Positions 1-7,860 of a stretch of DNA of 37,319 nt are shown one piece after another. Source of the DNA: Kiritimatiellia bacterium (GTDB lineage: Bacteria; Verrucomicrobiota; Kiritimatiellia; SLAD01). The notes below the pieces were generated by a model, which made no database searches, had not been told where the DNA came from, and saw nothing but the letters and a program-made list of their open reading frames with translations. Numbering within the stretch: the stretch's first letter is position 1; the number at the start of each line of letters is the position of its first letter. The position numbers and the translations under genes were made by a program. The stretch is taken from positions 1 through 37,319 of the forward strand of contig SLCI01000114.1 in assembly GCA_007125875.1 (NCBI GenBank). The letters are read 5' to 3'.

Positions 1-190
1 CGGAGCTCTGCGACGCCGCGATCTTGCATAGGCAAATGTAAACCCTTATGCGGCCTCCGGTCTCGCGGAGCTCGACCCTCCACACGCGAGTCAAAGCATA
101 ATAGTCAATTTGAGGGCGGAGCTCTGCGACGCCGCGATAGGAATGGAAAATGGCCAAGCGCTGTGTGGCTTCCGGTCTCGCGGAGTGCGA
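1..190. repeat. Two direct copies of a short structured intergenic repeat (copy 1 about 1-81, truncated by the window edge; copy 2 about 113-190)
   Basis: CGGAGCTCTGCGACGCCGCGAT occurs at 1-22 and 117-138; TCCGGTCTCGCGGAG occurs again near the right end of each unit. Termini are inverted (GAGGGCGGAGCTC versus GAGCTCGACCCTC). Confidence 0.8.
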
Positions 191-276
191 GAGGATCGAC
201 AAATGCGCAGAATGATGAATATTCTGGAAGTAGTGCCGTCTAATGTTGCAGATGGATACATAGAAAGGATTCGATC

Positions 277-990
277 ATGAGCTACCTTAAAAAGTTTTGC
301 GTGTTGGGTCTGGTATTTTCCCTTTCTCCGGCTTGGGCCAATGATGCGGGAGACCTGATCTTTTCTGGCGATCACCCGCGTCGAGCGCGCGTGGAGTTGC
401 TCTATGAAAATGTCGAGCGTCGAATCGATATCACGTCTGAAAACCCGGATCTAAGGCGCACATTTGACGCCGATGTCTTTGCCCTTCGCATTCAGAGCGC
501 GGTAACCCCGACCGCACGGCTGGATTTCGATATTGGAGCCATGAGTGCGGGTGGCGGCAATAATCAGTTGATGGGCGGTGTTGGATTGCGTTTCCTGGCC
601 TTCGAGGAAGGTGCTTGGCGCGGCGGAACGTTTGCCCAAGTTCGATATACCGAAGATTTGCGTGATCGTTTCGATTTGCGAGATGCCGAGAATCAAGATG
701 CTCGCTTTGATCTTGTCGAAGGCGATGCAGGCTTCTTGATTTCGTACCATTTTCCGGTTGCCGGACAGTTTCATATCACGCCCTACGGGGGGCCAGTGGC
801 TTCCGTTCTGCGGCTATCGGGTCGCACGGGTGAAGGCGAAACACGCGAGCGATTCCGTGCCCGGCAAGATCAGATTTTGGGCGTCGTCGCGGGTGTTGGA
901 TTTCAATTTGCCGATGCGACAGGGCTGCGGATTGAGTTCAGATATTTCGATGAGTTCAGCGTCTCGGCTGCCGCCGCACTGACCTTCTGA
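277..990 (+). CDS. Predicted outer-membrane beta-barrel-like protein with signal peptide
   Basis: 237-aa ORF with N-terminal signal peptide (MSYLKKFCVLGLVFSLSPAWA), alternating amphipathic strands and terminal aromatic (AALTF); purine-rich RBS GAAAGGA upstream. Confidence 0.7.
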   Translation: MSYLKKFCVLGLVFSLSPAWANDAGDLIFSGDHPRRARVELLYENVERRIDITSENPDLRRTFDADVFALRIQSAVTPTARLDFDIGAMSAGGGNNQLMGGVGLRFLAFEEGAWRGGTFAQVRYTEDLRDRFDLRDAENQDARFDLVEGDAGFLISYHFPVAGQFHITPYGGPVASVLRLSGRTGEGETRERFRARQDQILGVVAGVGFQFADATGLRIEFRYFDEFSVSAAAALTF

Positions 991-994
991 TCGA

Positions 995-1621
995 TCAGGC
1001 CTTAGCGCGATTATGCCGGCTGAGGATCTGGCCGTTTTGGACGAAATATAGATAACCGGATGCCACGGTAATCAGCGCAACGGCAATCGATACGGCGTAG
1101 GCGATGTATCCGAAGGCCAAATCGTAATTAGCGAGCATTGTGGCATCGCCACCCCGCAGGACATCATGGCGTATCGCCAATCCGAGTAAGATCACGATGA
1201 TGGCTATGATTTGCCAGACCGTCTTGTGCTTGCCCCACTTACCCGCTGAAATGACAATCCCCTTTTCGACTGCCAAGAGGCGGAGTCCTGTCACTAGAAA
1301 CTCCCTTGAGATGATGATGACGACAATGTAGGCAGGGACCAATCCAAGCTCAACAAAACTGACAAACGCGGCGCATACCATGACTTTGTCGGCCAATGGG
1401 TCCATCAGTTTGCCAAAGGCGGTTACGCCGTATGTGGTTCTGGCCAGATAGCCATCCAAATAGTCCGTGATACCCGCAATAATAAAGATGATCAGGGCTA
1501 GGCTTTTCGCAAAAGGAATCGTTTCGGGTAATGACAAAAGCCCCAAGAGAATGGCCGACATGAAGATTCGGCTAATGGTCAGCAAATTCGGTAAGTTCAT
1601 ACTGCGAATGGCACTCATCAC
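995..1621 (-). CDS. pgsA: CDP-diacylglycerol--glycerol-3-phosphate 3-phosphatidyltransferase
   Basis: CDP-alcohol phosphatidyltransferase motif (DYLDGYLARTTYGVTAFGKLMDPLADK), multi-TM, NLPNLLTISRI N-terminus. Confidence 0.93.
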   Translation of the reverse strand: MMSAIRSMNLPNLLTISRIFMSAILLGLLSLPETIPFAKSLALIIFIIAGITDYLDGYLARTTYGVTAFGKLMDPLADKVMVCAAFVSFVELGLVPAYIVVIIISREFLVTGLRLLAVEKGIVISAGKWGKHKTVWQIIAIIVILLGLAIRHDVLRGGDATMLANYDLAFGYIAYAVSIAVALITVASGYLYFVQNGQILSRHNRAKA

Positions 1622-2316
1622 TTGTCGAGGTAAGGTTCTGGCAACGCATCAATAAGCGGCAATGGCTGTCGTGGCCGAAGACGTTCGGTAGCCGCAGCAG
1701 GACGCTCCGCTGTGCGCGATGATTCTGCCACTGTTTGCTCGGCTACAGGGGACGTTTCTGGTTGTGGCAATGGATCTCGTCTCGCAATTAACCAGACAAT
1801 CAGCACCAGCATAATAATCGCGGACACTTTAAGTGCTTGTTGCAGCTCAATCTCTGGCCACTTCACTGAAGGGCGTTTGGCGACCAAGCGCTTCATACCC
1901 TCGAGGCTCAACCAGGCAGGCCATTGAATTTTACGCCAATCGATTTTCGCCCAAGCGGGCCATTTAAACTGAGGGCGCGGCAGTTTGGGTGTCCAAGCAG
2001 CACTCCCTCCCGACTTTTTATCGGACGCCGAGCGCGATGGCTGATTTTCATCAGGCAGGAGCGGGGCCTTCTCTTTCGGCGCATGACGCTCCATGTACTC
2101 ATCGACTAAAGGTCCCGAATCAAGCTCTAGATAGTCCGCATAAATGCGGATGAAACCTTTGGCGTAGGTCACCGCTGGAATCGCGCTAAAGTCGTCGCGT
2201 TCCATGGCCTCGATGTGCTGAATCTTGATACGCGTGCCCTTTGCCGCTTCTGATGCGGTTAGTTTGCGCTTCAAGCGAGCCGCTTTAAATTTTGCGCCCA
2301 GTGTATCCATAAACAT
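1618..2316 (-). CDS. RodZ-like HTH domain membrane protein
   Basis: N-terminal Xre/HTH_25-like domain (GAKFKAARLKRKLTASEAAKGTRIKIQHIEAMERDDFSAIPAVTYAKGFIRIYADYL) and a single TM helix; sits between ftsK and pgsA. Confidence 0.8.
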   Translation of the reverse strand: MFMDTLGAKFKAARLKRKLTASEAAKGTRIKIQHIEAMERDDFSAIPAVTYAKGFIRIYADYLELDSGPLVDEYMERHAPKEKAPLLPDENQPSRSASDKKSGGSAAWTPKLPRPQFKWPAWAKIDWRKIQWPAWLSLEGMKRLVAKRPSVKWPEIELQQALKVSAIIMLVLIVWLIARRDPLPQPETSPVAEQTVAESSRTAERPAAATERLRPRQPLPLIDALPEPYLDK

Positions 2317-2348
2317 TCCAAGGGTTGAGGAAGGCTACGCTTACCGCC

Positions 2349-4742
2349 TTACCGTTCTTCAACCATTTCATTTTGGGGAATCTCGCCGTCTAAATCGATC
2401 AGAATCTCACGTGGATCGGATCCCTGCGGGGGGCCAATGACCCCCTTCTCCTCCAGTTGGTCCATCAAGCGGGCCGCGCGCGTGTATCCAATCCGAAGCC
2501 TGCGCTGCAAAGAGGAGGTCGAAGCGCGACGTGTTTGACGAATGACTTCGATGGCGGCCTCCATCATTTCGTCATCCTCCTCCATCTCGGGCAACGTCGC
2601 ACTCTTATTTTCGATCTTCTCTTTGATCGCGCCCTCATACTGCGGACCGCCCTGTTCTTTGATGAATCGGACGATATCCCGGATCTCATCATCCGTCGTC
2701 ATCGTGCCCTGCGAGCGAATCAGTTTAGAGCTGCCGGGAGGCAAGAACAGCATGTCACCTTTTCCGAGCAATTTATCCGCGCCGCTGGCATCCAAAATAG
2801 TCCGCGAATCGTTCTTTTGCGCTACTTGGAAAGCAATACGCGCAGGGAAATTGGCCTTAATGGTACCCGTAATGACATTTACCGAGGGCCTTTGCGTGGC
2901 CAAAATCATATGGATACCCACCGCACGCGATAATTGCGCCAAACGGGCAATCGAGTTCTCTATTTCAGCCTGCGCGACCAACATTAAATCGGCCAATTCA
3001 TCCACAATAATCACGATGTAAGGCACTTTATCCGGTATCGCGTGCGGATCATTTTCGTCGACTTCTTCCTCTTCGCCGAACAGGTCCGGCTGTTTGACAA
3101 TTGGACGGCTATTGAAGGCCTTGATATTGCGGACTCCGACTTTTGCGAACAGCTTGTAACGTTTTTCCATTTCATTGATGGCCCAACGCAAGCCGAGCGA
3201 AACTTTTTTGGGGTCTGTGATGACGGGCACAACCAAATGCGGCAATCCCTCGTAGCCTGAGAACTCCACAATCTTGGGATCGATCAGCATCAAACGCATT
3301 TCGTCTGGACGGCGCGACATCAGCAGCCCCGCCAAGATCGAGTTCATACAGACGGTCTTGCCTGCCCCCGTTGCACCGGCAATCAACATATGTGGCATGT
3401 CGGCCAAGTCCGCGACCAACACATGCCCGCCCACATCTTTGCCCAAGGCCAATGGCAAGGCGCACTTATCGCTTTTCCAGGACGGGCTCTCCATGACCTC
3501 ACGCATGAATACCATGGTGGACTTGGAATTGGGGACTTCAATGCCGACCACGCCTTTGCCGGGGATCGGTGCCTGCACACGCACACTTTCCGCCTTCATT
3601 ACCAAGGCAATGTTATTGCTGAGACCCGAAATCTTTTCGAGGCGAACGCCGGGGGCTGGCAACAACTCGAATCGAGTCACCACAGGGCCTTGCTCCACAT
3701 TGGTTACTTTCGCCTCAATGCCAAACTCAGCGAGCGTTTCCTCCAATAGCGCAGAGCCAACCGAGTGATCCTCGGTATACTCAATGTCTTGATTGTTTTG
3801 GAGCGGCGTCAACAAGTCCAGCGGGGGTAATTTATAGCCCGACGGATCGCCTGAATCGGCAGCGGGTACCACGGCGAGAGCGGGCTCATCATCTTTCTTG
3901 GCCGCAGGCTTAGGTGTCGGCTTCCGCTCAACCTTGGCTGGTTTTACCTCGGGTTCGGCCGGAATGGGCGTGGGCACTGGTGTTGGCTCAGGTTCAGGAC
4001 GCTTTGTGCGCCTCAGCTTGGCCGCGGCTTCGGCTTCCTCACGTTTGAGCATAGCGGCTTCCAGACGAGTCCGGCGCGACTCGACCTGCTTAACCTCCTG
4101 CTCCAGCTCCTCCACACGATCTTTACGCTCGGCCAGGCGCTGATTGAACTGATCAATCAAGGCCACGACTGCGGCACCGACTCGCTTGGTAACTTCCCAT
4201 GGATGTACAGCCAGAACAATCGACAGCCCCATCAGCATAACGGCCACAGCCAGAATGCCCGTCCCGACCTGTCCCATCAGTCGTTCAAGGCCTTGCGTAC
4301 CAAGCAAGTACCCAACCAAACCGCCGCGGTTATCAACATTGAGATACTCCATGGCCATTTCCCAGCCACTGCTTTGTATCTGAATGAAAACCGCGAGCGC
4401 AGCGTAGATCGCCCAAATCCACGCCACGCGCGTCCATACCAATCCTTCGCGCCGGACCAGCAACATCACACCCAAGCCAGCAAAGACGGCAGGACAAAGA
4501 TAGCCCGTCACTCCGAAAGCAGCAAAAATGATGAACGAAAACCACGCTCCCGCTGGGCCGACATAATTGCGAGCGGGATCATTGGGAGGTTCGTGATTAA
4601 ACACGATGTCTTCAGGGACATACGAAATCACGCTGAGAAACATCAGGACGCAAAAGGCCAAGAGCAAAATGCCCCACGCTTCGCGCCATCCCGTTCGTCT
4701 GACTTCTGGAATCTTTTTCGCCATAAGCCCTAACGCTATCAA
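2349..4742 (-). CDS. ftsK: DNA translocase FtsK/SpoIIIE (start possibly 4724)
   Basis: N-terminal TM segments, Walker A GATGAGKT, Walker B YIVIIVDELADLM, C-terminal gamma domain. Confidence 0.95.
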   Translation of the reverse strand: MIALGLMAKKIPEVRRTGWREAWGILLLAFCVLMFLSVISYVPEDIVFNHEPPNDPARNYVGPAGAWFSFIIFAAFGVTGYLCPAVFAGLGVMLLVRREGLVWTRVAWIWAIYAALAVFIQIQSSGWEMAMEYLNVDNRGGLVGYLLGTQGLERLMGQVGTGILAVAVMLMGLSIVLAVHPWEVTKRVGAAVVALIDQFNQRLAERKDRVEELEQEVKQVESRRTRLEAAMLKREEAEAAAKLRRTKRPEPEPTPVPTPIPAEPEVKPAKVERKPTPKPAAKKDDEPALAVVPAADSGDPSGYKLPPLDLLTPLQNNQDIEYTEDHSVGSALLEETLAEFGIEAKVTNVEQGPVVTRFELLPAPGVRLEKISGLSNNIALVMKAESVRVQAPIPGKGVVGIEVPNSKSTMVFMREVMESPSWKSDKCALPLALGKDVGGHVLVADLADMPHMLIAGATGAGKTVCMNSILAGLLMSRRPDEMRLMLIDPKIVEFSGYEGLPHLVVPVITDPKKVSLGLRWAINEMEKRYKLFAKVGVRNIKAFNSRPIVKQPDLFGEEEEVDENDPHAIPDKVPYIVIIVDELADLMLVAQAEIENSIARLAQLSRAVGIHMILATQRPSVNVITGTIKANFPARIAFQVAQKNDSRTILDASGADKLLGKGDMLFLPPGSSKLIRSQGTMTTDDEIRDIVRFIKEQGGPQYEGAIKEKIENKSATLPEMEEDDEMMEAAIEVIRQTRRASTSSLQRRLRIGYTRAARLMDQLEEKGVIGPPQGSDPREILIDLDGEIPQNEMVEER

Positions 4743-4809
4743 TTACTCGGCTTTCTGTGCAAGCCTCCCGATGCGCCTGTAACAATTCAGGAAAAGCACG
4801 AACCACCCT

Positions 4810-4836
4810 TTGCTCTATGGAATCCTGTGCTATAGT
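4810..4836 (+). promoter_or_regulatory. Possible extended -10 promoter for the 4865 gene
   Basis: TGC-TATAGT extended -10 (4828-4836); TTGCTC at 4810-4815 has only a 15-bp spacer. Confidence 0.4.
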
Positions 4837-4864
4837 CCATGCGTCTACAACACAGGAGTCAATT

Positions 4865-5254
4865 ATGGCGAGGAATACCACGCTGCTGGGCGCAGCACTG
4901 ATTGTTTTAGGAATAGCGGCCTACATTTTAACCGCGGCCGAGTCGATTACCGCACTCATTCCAATGTTCTTTGGCTTACCCTTGGTGGCCTTGGGTCAGT
5001 TAGGGCAAAAACAAGAGGACAAACGGAAGCACTACATGCATGCAGCGGCTGGAATCGCTTTGCTGGGATTCTTGGGCACTGTGGGCGCAATCCGGTTCGC
5101 CCTCTATCTAGTTTCCGTCGGGCCCGTCCACGTCGACAATCCACCTGCCGTGATCGCACGCAGCATCATGGCGGTGCTTTGCGGGATTTATCTCTATTAC
5201 AGCGTAAAATCCTTCCGCGCTGCCCGAAAAGCGCGCGAAGAGGTTACAGCCTAA
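4865..5254 (+). CDS. Small hydrophobic membrane protein, unknown function
   Basis: ATG at 4865 preceded by AGGAG; about 129 aa with several predicted TM segments. Confidence 0.75.
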   Translation: MARNTTLLGAALIVLGIAAYILTAAESITALIPMFFGLPLVALGQLGQKQEDKRKHYMHAAAGIALLGFLGTVGAIRFALYLVSVGPVHVDNPPAVIARSIMAVLCGIYLYYSVKSFRAARKAREEVTA

Positions 5255-5257
5255 GCG

Positions 5258-5440
5258 TTATACTTTAAGCTCTTTGAGTTTTGCGCGGAGCTGCTTCTCA
5301 TTATAGCGACGGATCTGGGCTTCGGGTACACCGGCTGCGATTAAGCGCTGACGCTGTTCCAGTAAGCGGCGACGGCGGGCCGCACCGGTCTTCTTGGGAC
5401 GCAATAAATTCTTGTTCTTCGTCAATTTAACTCGTGACAT
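5258..5440 (-). CDS. 60-aa highly basic protein, unknown function (possibly RNA/ribosome associated)
   Basis: MSRVKLTKNKNLLRPKKTGAARRRRLLEQRQRLIAAGVPEAQIRRYNEKQLRAKLKELKV; about one third Lys/Arg; GAGGA-type RBS upstream; convergent with 4865 gene. Confidence 0.7.
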   Translation of the reverse strand: MSRVKLTKNKNLLRPKKTGAARRRRLLEQRQRLIAAGVPEAQIRRYNEKQLRAKLKELKV

Positions 5441-5566
5441 CTTCGTTCCTCGTTATGGCTGTAATGAAAATCGGCGGGAAACCGGATCAGGAATTCCTGC
5501 AATGGGCGCATACCTTAGTCAGCACCCCGCCTCTTGTAAACCCCTAAAGCGCACGCTCCTAGGAAA

Positions 5567-6850
5567 CTACGCAGAAAGTTTGCGAATCAAAATACGGGAT
5601 TTGCGCCCGCTGGCCTCGTAGGCTGATTGCCGATCAAGCGGAAGGTCCGCCAAGTTCCCTACCGTAAAACCGCCCTTTTGTTGGAAATAGCTGAAGGCTT
5701 GAGTCGATAGGGCGAATAGACACTTGCAGCCTAATGACTTCGCTTTCGTGCACGCAAACTCAATCAACGCACCACCGATGCCCTGATTTTCATGCGCTTG
5801 TGAGACAAAGAGACATTGTAGTTCCGCACTTTCCTCGCTGGCAAACAAGCGCAGCCCCACACAGGCCACGACATTGCGATCGATCTCAAACACGTAAAAA
5901 TTGGCTAACTGATCCAGCACATCCTGCCGGGTACGAGGCACCAACTCCTCGGCCGCCACCGCCTCGCGAATCAGTGCCATGATCACGCTTACGTCACGCT
6001 TGCGGGCGGGCCTGATCGATTGGTACTCGTTGGCATAGATCATTGTCCCGACGCCCTCATTCGAGAATATCTCGCCCAACAAGGCCTCGTCTTGCAAACC
6101 GTTAATCATATGAACGCGCTGAACACCGTGCTGACATGCGTGCAAGCCATGCTCCAGTTTACTGCGCAAATCAGCGCTCAAAGAAGAAGACTGAGCACGC
6201 AGATAGCTCTCGGCTTCGGCTACAGAAAACTGCGCGCTGAGCGTCCCGCCCTCTGCGATCCCGTTATGCGTGGAGATATAAATCAGCTTCGCGGCTTTTA
6301 GGGTTTCGGCCACTTCGCGGGCGGCCTGATCGGAATTCACCCGAAACGTTTGTCCATTGCCATCGAAACCAACCGGCGGTATGACCGGTATGATGCCCTC
6401 CGCTAAGAGCGTTTTGAGAAATTGGGTATCCACACGCTCTACCTTACCGGTATGGGCAAAATCCTGCCCTTTTCGGATGCCAGCCGGATGAGCAACGATC
6501 GCATTGGTGATGGCCGCACGCACATCGGTCTCGGCCAAGCCTTCCAGAATGTTGTGGCCGAAACGACTTGAGGCCGCGATGGCTAACTCGAGGGTCTGGC
6601 TATCCGTGATCCCCATGCCCTCTAGATCGCTTACTGGACAGCTCAACTGATCGGCCAATCGCTGAATGCCGCAGCTCGCACCATGAACGATCACCACATT
6701 GATATTGAGGCTTCTGAGCACGGATATATCCAGCAACAGATTGCGGAAATTTTCATCCACCAACACCTTGCTGTCTATGCTCAGGACAAATAGCCGGTCC
6801 CGAAACCGCGCCATATAGCCCAAAATACCTCTTAAATCAGTCGCCTTCAT
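5567..6850 (-). CDS. argA: Amino-acid N-acetyltransferase (N-acetylglutamate synthase), AAK kinase-like plus GNAT domains
   Basis: AAK fold N-terminus (VVIVHGASCGIQRLADQL) and C-terminal GNAT (CLFVSQAHENQGIGGALIEFACTKAKSLGC). The ORF extends to 6889; MKATDLRG start at 6850 chosen. Confidence 0.88.
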   Translation of the reverse strand: MKATDLRGILGYMARFRDRLFVLSIDSKVLVDENFRNLLLDISVLRSLNINVVIVHGASCGIQRLADQLSCPVSDLEGMGITDSQTLELAIAASSRFGHNILEGLAETDVRAAITNAIVAHPAGIRKGQDFAHTGKVERVDTQFLKTLLAEGIIPVIPPVGFDGNGQTFRVNSDQAAREVAETLKAAKLIYISTHNGIAEGGTLSAQFSVAEAESYLRAQSSSLSADLRSKLEHGLHACQHGVQRVHMINGLQDEALLGEIFSNEGVGTMIYANEYQSIRPARKRDVSVIMALIREAVAAEELVPRTRQDVLDQLANFYVFEIDRNVVACVGLRLFASEESAELQCLFVSQAHENQGIGGALIEFACTKAKSLGCKCLFALSTQAFSYFQQKGGFTVGNLADLPLDRQSAYEASGRKSRILIRKLSA

Positions 6851-7065
6851 AACGAGAGAAAGCGTTCCCCAAACCTCTCCGAATTGCAAGGCTATAGGGT
6901 GTGTTGATTATTCCGAATTGTGAGCTGAATCCGGCGGCACGCAAGCGGACGCCCTACTTAACGCCGATCAATAGAGATAACAGCAGCGACGCTTAGGCTT
7001 GGATGAATCCCTCCTCTCGGTTAGTCTTATTAGTGGTCATTTTACCTGCACATTTGGGAGTCCTT

Positions 7066-7749
7066 ATGAAATCTATGCTTCGCTATGGTCTGACAGTTTT
7101 CACGTTCGTATCTTTACTTCATTCAGAGGCGGCAGACCTCTACTTCCTGCGTCATGCCCAAACGATGGCGAATGTGACCCGCGAGTACACCGAGGAAAAT
7201 CAACGCGCCTTTTCCCCCATCGGCAAGGAACAAGTGGCTGGCGTTGTGGAAAAACTCGCCGAACATGAATTCGACATTGTACTGGTCAGCCCCGCCTATC
7301 GCACCTTGCATACAGTGTTACCGGTCTTGCATGACCGTGGCATGACGGCTGAAATCTGGCCGGAACTGTATGAATGCTGCTGGGACCGCGAAACGGAGGA
7401 AGAGGAGCCTCAGGTCACTCGGGGGGACCGCATTGAGTTGGATGAGGATACCGCAGCCTTCTTCACCTTCCGCGATGATGATGCCATGTACATGTTGAGT
7501 GTCGACACACCGGCCCGCGGTGAGTTGATGGTGGCGGATGCAGTCGCCCGTCTGCAGGAACGTTTTGCGGGAACAGACAAACGCATACTAATCGTGTCGC
7601 ATTATCATACGAGTGGCCGGATCATGCGCTCGCTGCTAGGCGACGCGGCACCCTGGCGCATTCAGCCCCGGAATGCCGAGCTTTCCCATCTGGAGGAAGT
7701 TGAGGATGGCCAGTGGGTGTTGCGCATGCTCAATGACGAGCCGCAATAG
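7066..7749 (+). CDS. Histidine phosphatase family protein (phosphoglycerate mutase-like), secreted
   Basis: RHAQTMAN (RHG-type motif) and SHYHTSGRI second histidine; GGGAG RBS before ATG 7066. The ORF extends to 7003. Confidence 0.85.
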   Translation: MKSMLRYGLTVFTFVSLLHSEAADLYFLRHAQTMANVTREYTEENQRAFSPIGKEQVAGVVEKLAEHEFDIVLVSPAYRTLHTVLPVLHDRGMTAEIWPELYECCWDRETEEEEPQVTRGDRIELDEDTAAFFTFRDDDAMYMLSVDTPARGELMVADAVARLQERFAGTDKRILIVSHYHTSGRIMRSLLGDAAPWRIQPRNAELSHLEEVEDGQWVLRMLNDEPQ

Positions 7750-7782
7750 AGCGGCTTAAATCTTTGCTCACCAAGATCTCCA

Positions 7783-7860
7783 CGTCCTAACGGACGCGGC
7801 TACGACTCAATTGTAGCTGCCGCCTGCCTGCCCGCGAGCCTGCGCTGACCATGATCAGCG
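7783..7860. repeat. Cluster of three small hairpins between convergent genes
   Basis: CGTCC-TAAC-GGACG (7783-7796); GCGGCTAC-GACTCAATT-GTAGCTGC (7796-7820, one mismatch); CGCTGA-CCATGA-TCAGCG (7843-7860). Confidence 0.6.

Noticed and set aside
2457-4733. Long plus-strand ORFs opposite ftsK (158, 159, 164 and 176 aa)
   Set aside because: Shadow ORFs antisense to a confidently identified gene; no domains or plausible RBS.
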